From NCBI RefSeq assembly GCF_045348435.1, contig NZ_CP157484.1:2108001-2172000 (forward strand): a stretch of 64,000 nt of DNA, in the 5' to 3' direction. Below the pieces are notes generated by a model that worked only from the letters and a program-made list of their open reading frames with translations, had not been told where the DNA came from and did not search any database. Every line of letters begins with the position of its first letter. Position 1 is the first letter of the stretch. Origin of the DNA: Alsobacter sp045348435. GTDB taxonomy: Bacteria; Pseudomonadota; Alphaproteobacteria; Rhizobiales; Beijerinckiaceae. A program made the position numbers and the translations under genes. Positions 9,140 to 17,263 of the stretch are shown in pieces.

Positions 9140-10207
9140 ATGGCCAAGGCTCCGGCCTCCGTCGAATTCCGCCACGTCAGCAAGCGCTACGGCGTGGTGA
9201 CGGCCGTCGACGACGTCTCCTTCACCATTGAGCCGGGCACGCTGGTGACGCTGCTGGGTCCCTCCGGCTGCGGCAAGACCACGACCTTGCGCCTGATCGC
9301 CGGCCTGGAGATGGCCTCCGAGGGCCAGATCATGATCGGCGGAGCCGACGTGACGCGCCTGTCCGCGGCGGACCGCGACGTCAGCATGGTCTTCCAGTCC
9401 TACGCGCTGTTCCCGCATATGAGCGTCATCGAGAACGTCGCCTATGGCCCGTCCGTCCAGGGGGTCCCGAAGGCGCAGGCCCGCGAGATGGCGGCCGAGA
9501 AGATCGCCGTCGTGGGCCTGGCGGGGCTGGAGAACCGCTCTCCCTCTGAACTCTCGGGCGGGCAGCAGCAGCGCGTCGCGGTGGCCCGCGCGCTCGTGCT
9601 CGAGCCGCAGGTGCTGCTCTTCGACGAACCGCTGTCCAATCTCGACGCCAAGCTCCGCCGCCGCGTGCGCGAGGACATCCGGGCGCTGCAGCAGGAACTC
9701 AACCTTACGGTCGCGTATGTGACGCACGACCAGGAGGAGGCGCTGGCCGTCTCCGACCGCATCATCGTCATGTCGAACGCCCGCATCGCCCAGGAAGGCT
9801 CCCCGCGCGAACTCTACGAGCAGCCGGCCGACCTCTTCGTGGCCGACTTCATCGGCGACGCGAACATCCTGGAAGGCGTGCTGGAGGAGGAGAGGGGAGA
9901 CCGCGGCCTCATCCGGGTCGGCCCGATGACGCTGGACCTCGCGCGGCGCGGCGCCGCGGCCGGTCCGGTCAAGCTCGCGGTGCGGCCCGACGCGCTGGCG
10001 ATTTCGCTGGCCGGCCAGGGCCGCCCCGGGATCGAGGGCGTCGTCGAGCACAGCTCCTATCTGGGCCGGAGCCTGGAATACCGCGTCTCCAGCGCGCTCG
10101 GCGACCTCTTCGTCGTCGACGCCGGGCGCGCCCAGGTCCATCCCCCGGGCTCCAAGGTGCATGTCGGCTTCGCCGAGGCCGGAATCGTGGTGCTGCCGAA
10201 CCGCTGA
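9140..10207 (+). CDS. ABC transporter ATP-binding protein (FbpC/PotA type)
   Basis: A 355-residue ATPase that powers the importer encoded just upstream. Walker A is GPSGCGKTT near residue 40, the signature is LSGGQQQR near 138, Walker B is VLLFDEPLSNLD near 160, and the switch histidine lies in YVTHDQEEA. The C-terminal ~110 residues form a TOBE regulatory domain (VKLAVRPDALA), as in the FbpC/PotA/CysA subfamily. It starts 20 bases after the permease stop and ends 12 bases before the convergent recQ stop, closing the three-gene importer operon. Confidence 0.9.
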   Translation: MAKAPASVEFRHVSKRYGVVTAVDDVSFTIEPGTLVTLLGPSGCGKTTTLRLIAGLEMASEGQIMIGGADVTRLSAADRDVSMVFQSYALFPHMSVIENVAYGPSVQGVPKAQAREMAAEKIAVVGLAGLENRSPSELSGGQQQRVAVARALVLEPQVLLFDEPLSNLDAKLRRRVREDIRALQQELNLTVAYVTHDQEEALAVSDRIIVMSNARIAQEGSPRELYEQPADLFVADFIGDANILEGVLEEERGDRGLIRVGPMTLDLARRGAAAGPVKLAVRPDALAISLAGQGRPGIEGVVEHSSYLGRSLEYRVSSALGDLFVVDAGRAQVHPPGSKVHVGFAEAGIVVLPNR

Positions 10208-10219
10208 AAGCGGCGCGGC

Positions 10220-12031
10220 TCAGCGGTCCGCGCGGGCCACGGCGGCCAGGAAGGCCGCCCCGTAGCGCTCGAGCTTGGCCTCGCCGACGCCCTGAACGCT
10301 GGCGAGTTCGCCGCGGTTGCGGGGGCGGATCAGCGCCATGTCGCGCAGCGTGGAGTCGTGGAACACCACATAGGGCGGCACGCCCTGTTCGCGGGCGATG
10401 CGCATGCGCTCGGACCGCAACTCCTCGAACACCCGCTGCGAGGGTTCGTCCAGCGCCGCGGCCGCGGCCGCCCGGACGGATTTCTGGCTGACCCGCTCGG
10501 CCTTGAAGACGCGGTCCTTGCGCATCTCGATGCGGCGCTCGCCCTTCAGGATCGCCCGCGCGCCGTCGCCCAGCGTCAGCGCCCCATAGGCGTCGTGGTC
10601 GACCACGATGGCGCCGATGGCGGCGAGCTGCCGGATCACCGACTGCCAGACCTTCTCGTCGAGGTCGGCGCCGACCCCGAAGGTCTTGATCGCGTCATGG
10701 CCGGCGCGCGTCACCTTCTCGGACGCGACGCCGCGCAGAACGTCGATGACATAGGCCGCCCCGTAGCGCTCGCCGGTGCGGTAGATCGCCGACAGCGCCT
10801 TCTGGGCCGCCTCGCTGCCGTCCCAGGTCTCGACCGGCGTGATGCACGTGTCGCAAGCGCCGCAGGCGCCCGGGTGGCTCCCGCCGAAATGCGCCAGGAT
10901 CGCCTGCCGGCGGCACCCGGCCGTCTCGCAGACGGCCAGCAGCGCCGACAGCTTGGCCCGCTCGACGCGCTTCACCTCGGCCGGGGCCTCGCCTTCCTCG
11001 ATCATCTGCGCCCGCCGGACCAGGTCCGACATGCCGTAGGTCATCCAGGCGTCCGACGGCAGGCCGTCGCGTCCGGCGCGCCCGGTCTCCTGGTAGTAGG
11101 CTTCGATCGAGCCCGGGATGTCGAGATGCGCGACATAGCGCACCGAGGGCGAGTCCACGCCCATGCCGAACGCGATGGTGGCCACCAGCGCCAGGCCCTC
11201 CTCGCGCAGGAACGCGTCCTGGTTGGCGTCGCGCACCGCGCGGTCCATGCCGGCGTGGTAGGGCAGGGCCTTGAACCCGTGCTCGTTCAGGTATTGGGCC
11301 GTCTCCTCCACCTTCTTGCGGCTGAGGCAATAGATGATGCCGGCGTCGCCCCGCCTGCGGCTGAGGAAATCGAGGAGCTGCCGGCGCGGGTTCGTCTTGG
11401 AGACGATCTCGTAGCGGATGTTCGGCCGGTCGAAGCTGGTGGCGAAGACCGGGGCGTCCTCCAAAGCCAGGCGCCGGCGCAGGTCGTCGCGGGTCTGCGG
11501 GTCGGCCGTAGCCGTCAGCGCCATCCGGGGCACGTTCGGGAAGCGCTGCGCCAGCACGGCGAGCTGCATGTATTCGGGCCGGAAGTCGTGGCCCCACTGG
11601 CTCACGCAATGGGCCTCGTCGATCGCGATCAGGGCGATGCGGCCGCGGCCCAGAAAATCCAGAAAGGCGTCCGAGACCAGCCGCTCGGGCGTCACATAGA
11701 GCAGCTTCAACTTGCCGGAGAGGAAGTCCTGCCGGACGGCGTAGGATTCGGCGCTGGTCAGCGTCGAGTTCAGCGCCGCGGCGGCGACCCCGGCCTGGCG
11801 CAGCGCCTCCACCTGGTCGCGCATAAGGGCGATCAGCGGCGAGACGACGACGCCCACGCCTTCGCGGCAGAGCGCAGGCACCTGATAGCACATGGACTTT
11901 CCGGCGCCGGTCGGGAACAGCACCACCGCGTCGCCGCCGCCGACGACGTGGCGCACGACCTCCTCCTGCCGGCCCCGGAAGGCCTTGTGGCCGAACCATC
12001 GATGCAGGACGTCGACCGGATCTTCGGCCAA
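10220..12031 (-). CDS. recQ: ATP-dependent DNA helicase RecQ
   Basis: A 603-residue 3'-5' superfamily 2 helicase used in recombination and fork repair. In order: Walker A TGAGKS at residues 41-46, the DEAH box in AIDEAHCVSQW, helicase motif VI in YYQETGRAGRDG, a zinc-binding region with four cysteines (CR, CGACDTC), a winged helix, and a C-terminal HRDC domain. The open frame runs on for 187 codons upstream but that part is antisense to the next gene. The TTG at 12031, with GGGAGAGGA five bases before it, gives the standard RecQ N-terminus (AEDPVDVLHRWFGH). Confidence 0.92.
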   Translation of the reverse strand: MAEDPVDVLHRWFGHKAFRGRQEEVVRHVVGGGDAVVLFPTGAGKSMCYQVPALCREGVGVVVSPLIALMRDQVEALRQAGVAAAALNSTLTSAESYAVRQDFLSGKLKLLYVTPERLVSDAFLDFLGRGRIALIAIDEAHCVSQWGHDFRPEYMQLAVLAQRFPNVPRMALTATADPQTRDDLRRRLALEDAPVFATSFDRPNIRYEIVSKTNPRRQLLDFLSRRRGDAGIIYCLSRKKVEETAQYLNEHGFKALPYHAGMDRAVRDANQDAFLREEGLALVATIAFGMGVDSPSVRYVAHLDIPGSIEAYYQETGRAGRDGLPSDAWMTYGMSDLVRRAQMIEEGEAPAEVKRVERAKLSALLAVCETAGCRRQAILAHFGGSHPGACGACDTCITPVETWDGSEAAQKALSAIYRTGERYGAAYVIDVLRGVASEKVTRAGHDAIKTFGVGADLDEKVWQSVIRQLAAIGAIVVDHDAYGALTLGDGARAILKGERRIEMRKDRVFKAERVSQKSVRAAAAAALDEPSQRVFEELRSERMRIAREQGVPPYVVFHDSTLRDMALIRPRNRGELASVQGVGEAKLERYGAAFLAAVARADR

Positions 12032-12232
12032 TGCGAATCCTCTCCCCACAAAGGCGGGACGCTGCACGTCCGGGGCGTCACGCACAAGTCCGGCGCGGCG
12101 AAGAGGCGTGGACGGCCCCGGCAGGCGCCCGGCGTGGAACAGGGTCCCGGCCGGACGCATTGTGATGGTTGCTTGGTGGCGGTACACAGCCCCCGCGCCA
12201 GACCCGACGCCGCCCTCCGACACCGGACTTCG

Positions 12233-12838
12233 ATGACCCGCACCATCCACCTGATCCGACACGGCCAGTCGACCTTCAACCAGGCTTATGAGCTGACGGG
12301 CGTCGACCCCGGCCATATCGACGCGCCCCTCACGGAGCTCGGCCTGTCCCAGGTGGAGGACGCCCGCCGCCGGATGGAGGGCGTGGCCGTGGACCTCGTC
12401 ATCGCCTCGCCGCTGACGCGCGCGCTCCAGACCGCGCTCGGCGTCTTCAAGGACCGCGACGTGCCGGTCCTCGTCACCTGCAAGCACCGCGAGAGGCTGG
12501 AGAGCAGCTGCGACGTGGGCCGCAGCCCGGCGCATCTCGTCCGGGAGTTTCCCTCGCTCTCCTTCGATCACCTCGCCGATCCCTGGTGGCATGACGGGGA
12601 CGCCGACGAGCGCGGCGTCCCCTACGAGCCCGAATCAGTGTTCCGCGATCGGGTGGAGCATTTCGGCGAGTGGCTGGAGGAGCGGCCCGAGCGCGCCATC
12701 GCGATCGTCGGCCATGGAACGTTCTTTCGTTGGTTGACGGGCCGATGGATGGCCAATTGCGAAGTCGTGACCTTGCAGGGCTCCCTGTCCGACCATTTCC
12801 GCCAAGCCGAACGGGCTCGCCTCGGCGTATCAGCTTAG
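12233..12838 (+). CDS. Histidine phosphatase family protein
   Basis: A 201-residue histidine phosphatase (phosphoglycerate-mutase fold). The catalytic LIRHGQS motif lies at residues 7-13 and the second catalytic histidine in AIVGHGTFFRWL near residue 168. Members remove phosphate from sugars, nucleotides or proteins, and the substrate here is unknown. It is divergent from recQ, with 201 bases between the start codons, and followed at once by the Crp/Fnr gene. The ATG at 12233 places RHG at the expected position; the ribosome site is weak. Confidence 0.85.
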   Translation: MTRTIHLIRHGQSTFNQAYELTGVDPGHIDAPLTELGLSQVEDARRRMEGVAVDLVIASPLTRALQTALGVFKDRDVPVLVTCKHRERLESSCDVGRSPAHLVREFPSLSFDHLADPWWHDGDADERGVPYEPESVFRDRVEHFGEWLEERPERAIAIVGHGTFFRWLTGRWMANCEVVTLQGSLSDHFRQAERARLGVSA

Positions 12839-12913
12839 CCGGGCCGCCCCGGCCTGTTGCGCCCTGCGATGAAAGGCGAGATGATCTCGCCTCTCAGTTG
12901 CGGAGCGGCCTTG

Positions 12914-13645
12914 ATGCGGGACGCCAAGAAGCCGAGCCTGGAAACGCGGCTGCGTCTCCTGAACACCCACCCTTTCTTCGCGGCCCTGGAACCCGCCGAT
13001 CTGGAACGGTTGTCGTCCTATGTGCGCTCCGTGCAGGTCGATAGAGGCGAGATCCTGTTCCGCAAGGGCGACCCCGGCCAGAGCCTGTTCATCGTCGTCG
13101 AGGGCCTGATCAAGATCGGCGTCCCGGCGGCCGACGGGCGCGAGCTCGTGTTCAACCTGATGCGAGCCGGCGAGGTCTTCGGCGAGATCGCGCTCATCGA
13201 CGGCGCGCCGCGATCCGCGGACGCGGTCGCGATGGCGCCGAGCGAGCTTCTGGTGGTGGAGCGGCGCGACTTCCTGCCCCTGGTGGAGGACCGCCCCGGC
13301 GCGGCGATGAGGATCATCAGCCTGCTCTGCCGGCGGCTGCGCACCACCAGCGAGCAGGTCGAGGACGTCGCCTTCCTGGACGTCTCCAGCCGGCTCGCCA
13401 AGGCGCTCCTGCGCCTGTCGCCGACGGGCGGCTATGTCGCCATCACCCAGCGCGAACTCGGCCAGCTCATCGGGCTCTCGCGCGAGAGCACCAACAAGCA
13501 GCTGCAGGTCTGGCAGAGGCAGAAGCTGCTTCGCCTGGTCAAGGGCGGGGTGCACCTCATCGACCTCGGCACCATCGAGCAACTCGCCTTCTCGGCGGAG
13601 CGGCCGCGCCAGCCGCGTGCGGAAGTCGCATCCCGCGCCCACTGA
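12914..13645 (+). CDS. Crp/Fnr family transcriptional regulator
   Basis: A 243-residue regulator with an N-terminal cyclic-nucleotide-binding-like beta-roll (GEILFRKGDPGQSLFIVVEG and GEVFGEIALIDGAPRSADA) and a C-terminal winged helix whose recognition helix is ITQRELGQLIGLSRESTNKQL. The GE-ALIDGAPRSA cassette resembles a cNMP pocket. The four cysteines of FNR are absent, so an iron-sulfur sensor is unlikely. The ATG at 12914 has GGAG eight bases upstream; in-frame ATGs at 12857 and 12869 are alternatives. Targets cannot be inferred, though the cspA promoter lies 110 bases after its stop. Confidence 0.87.
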   Translation: MRDAKKPSLETRLRLLNTHPFFAALEPADLERLSSYVRSVQVDRGEILFRKGDPGQSLFIVVEGLIKIGVPAADGRELVFNLMRAGEVFGEIALIDGAPRSADAVAMAPSELLVVERRDFLPLVEDRPGAAMRIISLLCRRLRTTSEQVEDVAFLDVSSRLAKALLRLSPTGGYVAITQRELGQLIGLSRESTNKQLQVWQRQKLLRLVKGGVHLIDLGTIEQLAFSAERPRQPRAEVASRAH

Positions 13646-13754
13646 CTCCAGTTCTGGCCCGCTGTTTCGCGCCGGAATCCGCCAATCCACCGGTTGAGAT
13701 CGGCGCAGCCGAGGCATGCCGGACGAGGCGTGTGAGAAAAAAGCGACGCCGAGG

Positions 13755-13783
13755 TTGAAAAATCATCGATAAGGGGGTAATTA
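13755..13783 (+). promoter_or_regulatory. Sigma-70-type promoter for cspA
   Basis: TTGAAA at 13755-13760, a 17-base spacer, then TAATTA at 13778-13783 (read on as TAATTATAC). Transcription would begin near 13790, leaving a leader of about 150 bases before cspA, the arrangement known for cold-shock mRNAs. The rest of the 292-base gap holds no other gene. Confidence 0.6.
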
Positions 13784-13937
13784 TACGGCATCGACATTTG
13801 GCCGGACGACTGGGCCGCTTCGCCTGAACACAGGCGCACGCTGCGACAATCTCTCCAAACATCGACGAACCGGAGAACGGGCGCTCTCGCGGCCGGATCT
13901 CCACGTGCGTTTGCAGTTCACCGAAAGGACTACCCCA

Positions 13938-14147
13938 ATGGCTACCGGAACCGTGAAGTGGTACAACGACCAAAAGGGCTACGGCTTCATTCAGCCTGAC
14001 GAAGGTGGAAAGGACGTTTTCGTCCACGTCTCCGCCATCGAGCGCGCTGGCATGCGCGGCCTGGTCGAGGGCCAGAAGATCTCCTACGAGCTCGAGACTG
14101 ACCGCCGCACCGGCAAGCAGTCCGCTGGCAACCTCCAGGCCGCGTAA
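13938..14147 (+). CDS. cspA: Cold-shock protein (CspA family)
   Basis: A 69-residue single cold-shock domain that binds single-stranded RNA and DNA as an RNA chaperone. RNP1 is KGYGFIQ at residues 13-19 and RNP2 is VFVHVS near residue 28; the aromatic surface residues are intact. The N-terminus MATGTVKWYNDQKGYGFI is typical of alphaproteobacterial CspA. AAAGGA precedes the ATG. It has its own promoter, long leader and strong terminator, so it forms a single-gene transcript just before a second IF-1 gene. Confidence 0.95.
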   Translation: MATGTVKWYNDQKGYGFIQPDEGGKDVFVHVSAIERAGMRGLVEGQKISYELETDRRTGKQSAGNLQAA

Positions 14148-14198
14148 GCAGCCGGAGCCCGCGCGCGGGTTCGCCCGCGCGCCACAGCCCCGACAGGA

Positions 14199-14230
14199 AG
14201 CCGTTCCACGCGGAACGGCTTTTTCCTTTT
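14199..14230 (+). terminator. Intrinsic terminator of cspA
   Basis: AGCCGTTCC at 14199-14207 pairs perfectly with GGAACGGCT at 14212-14220 around the loop ACGC and runs into TTTTCCTTTT. A nine-base-pair stem followed by a T-rich tract is a textbook rho-independent terminator. Confidence 0.88.
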
Positions 14231-14300
14231 GAGGTTTCCCGAAAGCCCAGCATCGCGCCGCGCCTCTGCGCTCCCGATGCGCCAGAACCCCTGAGGAGCA

Positions 14301-14573
14301 ATGGCCAAAGAAGAACTGATGGAATTCGAAGGGCAGGTCACCGAGATCCTCCCCGACGCCCGCTTCCGCGTACGGCTCGAGAGCGGCCATGAGCTGATCG
14401 CCTACACGGCCGGCAAGATGAAGAAGTTTCGCATCAAGACGCTCACGGGCGACCGCGTCACCGTCGAGATGTCGCCCTACGATCTCGACAAAGGACGGTT
14501 GATCTACCGTCACAAGGACGAGCGTCCCGCAGGTCCGGGCGGCGCGCGCCGGCCTCCGTTCCGCCGCCGATAG
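14301..14573 (+). CDS. infA: Translation initiation factor IF-1
   Basis: A 90-residue S1/OB-fold protein of the IF-1 family, which occupies the ribosomal A site during initiation. It opens MAKEELMEFEGQVTEILPDA and carries the conserved GHELIAYTAGKMKKFRI and GDRVTVEMSPYDLDKGRL blocks. It is about 18 residues longer than the canonical 72-residue form because of a basic proline/glycine/arginine tail (RPPFRRR). Rhizobia often carry such a second infA next to cspA, so this may be the accessory copy linked to cold adaptation. GAGGAG precedes the ATG. Confidence 0.92.
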   Translation: MAKEELMEFEGQVTEILPDARFRVRLESGHELIAYTAGKMKKFRIKTLTGDRVTVEMSPYDLDKGRLIYRHKDERPAGPGGARRPPFRRR

Positions 14574-14657
14574 GCGATCGTCGATCCCACGGGCCACAGG
14601 GCCCGTCTCGTCGCGGACTGCGTCCGCGAGCACACGTCAAAGCACAAGGAGCCGACC

Positions 14658-14924
14658 ATGCGCATCTTCATGTTCACGTCCCAAGCCAAGGACGGTCTGA
14701 ACGCCTTCGCGGGCGACGCGGAGGGCTCGAAGCTGCCGGAGCGGTACGGTCCCTGGGGCATCACAGGCGTGCTGCAGACGCGCCAGAACCCCCCGCACAA
14801 CTTCTCCCGCCGCGATATCGAGAGCGCGATCGGATCGTCCGGCTTCCAGCTGTGGCGCACCAAGGCCGCGTCCGAGGCGGCGGCCGCCGCCAAGGCGGTC
14901 ACGGCGAGCGCAGCCGCGGTCTGA
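14658..14924 (+). CDS. Conserved hypothetical protein, 88 aa
   Basis: An 88-residue protein of unknown function. AAGGAG lies six bases before the ATG at 14658. The first 65 residues are compact (LPERYGPWGITGVLQTRQNPP, with a helix at RRDIESAIG); the tail is alanine-rich and probably disordered. There is no signal peptide or membrane helix. It follows infA in the same direction after 84 bases and may be part of the same stress-related cluster. No family function is known. Confidence 0.72.
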   Translation: MRIFMFTSQAKDGLNAFAGDAEGSKLPERYGPWGITGVLQTRQNPPHNFSRRDIESAIGSSGFQLWRTKAASEAAAAAKAVTASAAAV

Positions 14925-14934
14925 GACCTCGCGC

Positions 14935-15201
14935 ATGCCCTCAGAAAGGCGCTGGACCTTCGAGGCCGGCGCGAACGTACCCGACTGGTTCATGCGCGGC
15001 GAAAACTGCGTCCTGACATTCGGTCGGGACGCCGAGATCGTGGAAACCTTCGAGGCGTTCGCGCTCTACCCGATGGTCGAAATGGACCGGGACGACTGCT
15101 TCATCGTGGCCGAGATCATGGACCGCCACGCGGATGTGGAGGTCGAGCACGTCCTTCCGATCACCCCTCACACCGAACCCCGCGCGCTCTCCCGCAACTA
15201 G
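14935..15201 (+). CDS. Hypothetical acidic protein, 88 aa
   Basis: A short frame that starts ten bases after the preceding gene. It encodes an acidic 88-residue protein rich in D and E (EIVETFEAFALYPMVEMDRDDCF). Codon use is strongly GC3-rich, as in neighbouring real genes, which supports coding. The ribosome site is weak, so translation may be coupled to the gene at 14658. No domain or homologue is recognised. A palindromic repeat begins at its stop codon. Confidence 0.5.
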   Translation: MPSERRWTFEAGANVPDWFMRGENCVLTFGRDAEIVETFEAFALYPMVEMDRDDCFIVAEIMDRHADVEVEHVLPITPHTEPRALSRN

Positions 15202-15252
15202 AGCATGCTGCGACAAGGTGGAATCCGGCTTTTCGCAGGAAGCATGCGACAG
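15201..15252. repeat. Rhizobial-type palindromic intergenic repeat (GAGCATG class)
   Basis: The string begins GAGCATGCTGCGACAAGGTGG and ends AAGCATGCGACAG. It matches in layout the common rhizobial intergenic element with outer GCATG arms, an internal AAGGTGGAATCCGGCTTTT core and inner CG-rich arms (CTGCGA pairing imperfectly with TCGCAG). It begins at the stop codon of the preceding small gene. Confidence 0.5.
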
Positions 15253-15266
15253 CCCAGAAACCTGGG

Positions 15267-15298
15267 CCATGCTGCGTTTCCATCGAAACACAGCATGG
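15267..15298. repeat. Near-perfect 14-bp-arm hairpin
   Basis: CCATGCTG-C-GTTTC at 15267-15280 pairs with GAAAC-A-CAGCATGG at 15285-15298 with a single C/A mismatch and a CATC loop. No T run follows. It lies just after the GAGCATG-class repeat and before the EamA gene, and may be a second part of the same mobile palindrome. Confidence 0.6.
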
Positions 15299-15432
15299 CT
15301 GAGCGGCGGCGCGCGGCGCCGACGGGACGGCGGGCCTTCGCGCCCGCCTGTCCGCCTCCGGTATCGTGGGGGCGCCCGCGCTTCTAGGATCGGCCTCCAG
15401 CGCAAGCCTGCGCCGATTCGCGGCGATCCTTC

Positions 15433-16272
15433 ATGACCCTGCCCGTCTTCCTCGCGGTGCTCGCCGCCGCAGCCCTCCATGCGGGCTGGAACGCCGTGCT
15501 GAAGATCCGCATCGAGCCGTTCCTGGCGATGGTGCTGATCAACGGCGCCGGCGCGGCGCTGGGCGGCGCGGCCGTCCTCGTCACGGGGTGGCCGATCGCG
15601 GCCGCGTGGCCCTGGCTGATCGCCTCCGCGGTGATTCATCTCGGCTACTCCATCTTCCTGACCGCGGCCTATGCGCGCGCGGACATGGGCGTCGTCTACC
15701 CGATCGCGCGAGGCTCGGCGCCGCTGATCACCACGCTGGGATCCCTGGCGCTGTTGCGCGAGGCGCTGCCCACCTTGACGCTGGCCGGCATCGCGACGCT
15801 CGCATCCGGGATCGGCCTGCTGGCGCTGGCCGGCCGCAGGCGCTCCGTCGACCCCCGGGCGCTGGCCTATGCGGGGCTGACCGCCGTGATGGTGAGCGTC
15901 TACACGCTCACCGACGGCCTCGGCGCCCGCGCGGCGGGGGATCCTCACGCCTATGCGGCGGCTCTCTTTGTCCTCGACGGGGTCGGCCTGACCGCCGTGG
16001 CGCTCTGGCTGCGCGGCCCCTCCGGCCTTCGCCCGCTCTGGCGATTCCGGTGGCCCGGCCTGCTCGGCGGCGCCATGAGCCTGTGCGCCTACTGGATCGC
16101 CATCTGGGCCATGACCGTCGCCCCGATCGCGCTGGTAGCCGCAGTGCGCGAGACCAGCGTCCTGTTCGCCAGCGCCATCGCCGTTTTCTGGCTGAAGGAG
16201 CCGCCCAGTCCGGCGCGGGTCCTGTCCGCCTGCCTCATCGTGACGGGGCTGGCGCTGATCCGGCTGGCCTAG
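15433..16272 (+). CDS. EamA/DMT family transporter
   Basis: A 279-residue inner-membrane protein with about ten helices in two homologous EamA halves of the drug/metabolite transporter superfamily. The first half holds ALHAGWNAVLKIRIEP and AYARADMGVVYPIARGSAPL, the second AYWIAIWAMTVAPIALVAAVRETSVLF and AVFWLKEPPS, which are typical repeat signatures. Members export amino acids or other metabolites, and the substrate is unknown. Its 3' end overlaps that of the convergent LysR gene by 38 bases. Confidence 0.87.
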   Translation: MTLPVFLAVLAAAALHAGWNAVLKIRIEPFLAMVLINGAGAALGGAAVLVTGWPIAAAWPWLIASAVIHLGYSIFLTAAYARADMGVVYPIARGSAPLITTLGSLALLREALPTLTLAGIATLASGIGLLALAGRRRSVDPRALAYAGLTAVMVSVYTLTDGLGARAAGDPHAYAAALFVLDGVGLTAVALWLRGPSGLRPLWRFRWPGLLGGAMSLCAYWIAIWAMTVAPIALVAAVRETSVLFASAIAVFWLKEPPSPARVLSACLIVTGLALIRLA

Positions 16273-17158
16273 ACGCGGCGAGCCAACCTTCCTGGGCCGC
16301 CAGCGCCGATGCGGCGTCGAAGAAGGCCGACACCAGCGACAGCTTGCGCCGCTCGGCGAGGCAGACGACATATTCGCCCACCTCCAGCCCGTGCCCCTCC
16401 AGCGACAGCGCCCGAAAGCGCGGGTCTGCGCCGAACTCGCTCTCGAACACCACGCCTACGCCAAAGCCGGCGCCGACCGCCTCGCGCACCGCTTCGCGGG
16501 TCTGGACTTCGAACAGCGCGCCGGGCCGGACGCCGTCGGCGGCCAGCCTCGCCTCGAACACCTCGCGGGTGATCGACCCGCGCTCCCGGATGACGAGGTC
16601 GCAGCCGTCGATCTCCGCCGAGGACACCGCGCCCCGCTCCGCCCAGGGATGCGCGGCCGGCACGAACAGCACCAGCCGGTCGAGCCGCAGCGGCTGCGTG
16701 GTCACGCGCGGGTCAGAGGTCGGCAACGCCGTCACGGCGACGTCGGCCTCGAAGGCGAGCACCTGGGAGAGGACCGTGGCGGAGTTGTCGATCCGCATCT
16801 GGAAGGTGAGGCCGCGATGGCGGTCGCGCATCGCGGCCAGCACGGGCATGACGTGGTAGGCGCTGTCGGCCGACACGCGCAGGTGGCCGCGCGTGACCCG
16901 CCGCGCGCCGGCCAGGAGGTCGCGCGCCTGCTCCTCGCACTGGAACAAGGCCGTGGTGATCTGGTGCAGCGAATGGCCGAGCGGCGTGAGCTGCACGCCG
17001 CGCCGCTTGCGATCGAACAGGCTCACCCCGAACGCGCCCTCGAGCGCCTTTACCTGCGCCGACAGCGTAGGCTGGGCGAGGCCGTCGGTGCGCGCCGCCA
17101 GGCTGAAGCTGCCCGACATGGCGACGAGGTGGAAGGCGCGCAACTGGGTGTGGTTCAT
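16235..17158 (-). CDS. LysR family regulator of the adjacent 2-AEP operon
   Basis: A 307-residue LysR-type regulator: winged helix in residues 1-60 (LRAFHLVAMSGSFSLAARTDGLAQPTLSAQVKALE) and a periplasmic-binding-like effector domain after about residue 90. It is divergent from phnW, with a perfect inverted repeat in the 105-base gap, so it most likely activates the phnW-phnA-phnY operon. 2-AEP-linked LysR regulators of this arrangement are known in other bacteria; the effector here is inferred. Its stop lies inside the 3' end of the EamA gene. Confidence 0.9.
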   Translation of the reverse strand: MNHTQLRAFHLVAMSGSFSLAARTDGLAQPTLSAQVKALEGAFGVSLFDRKRRGVQLTPLGHSLHQITTALFQCEEQARDLLAGARRVTRGHLRVSADSAYHVMPVLAAMRDRHRGLTFQMRIDNSATVLSQVLAFEADVAVTALPTSDPRVTTQPLRLDRLVLFVPAAHPWAERGAVSSAEIDGCDLVIRERGSITREVFEARLAADGVRPGALFEVQTREAVREAVGAGFGVGVVFESEFGADPRFRALSLEGHGLEVGEYVVCLAERRKLSLVSAFFDAASALAAQEGWLAASRPAGSAPAPSR

Positions 17159-17168
17159 CGACGCTCAA

Positions 17169-17189
17169 TCCATAGAGTCAGTCTATGGA
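17169..17189. promoter_or_regulatory. LysR-type operator between lysR and phnW
   Basis: TCCATAGA at 17169-17176 and TCTATGGA at 17182-17189 are perfect inverted copies with a five-base spacer. The site lies 10 bases upstream of the LysR start codon and 74 bases before phnW. The spacing and divergent setting fit a LysR recognition site. Confidence 0.72.
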
Positions 17190-17263
17190 GCCTATTGAAA
17201 CACGTGGCTGGCGTCGATGGTCCGGTCGGCTACGCTTGGGCCGAACACTGCCGAGGATGACCG

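Noticed and set aside
10358..12232. Upstream part of an 826-codon plus-strand frame
   Set aside because: Antisense to recQ; the histidine phosphatase begins only at 12233 with its RHG motif.
15201..15298. Possible CRISPR-like or tandem array because of recurring GCATG words
   Set aside because: Only palindromic arms recur; there are no evenly spaced direct repeats with unique spacers, here or elsewhere in the window.
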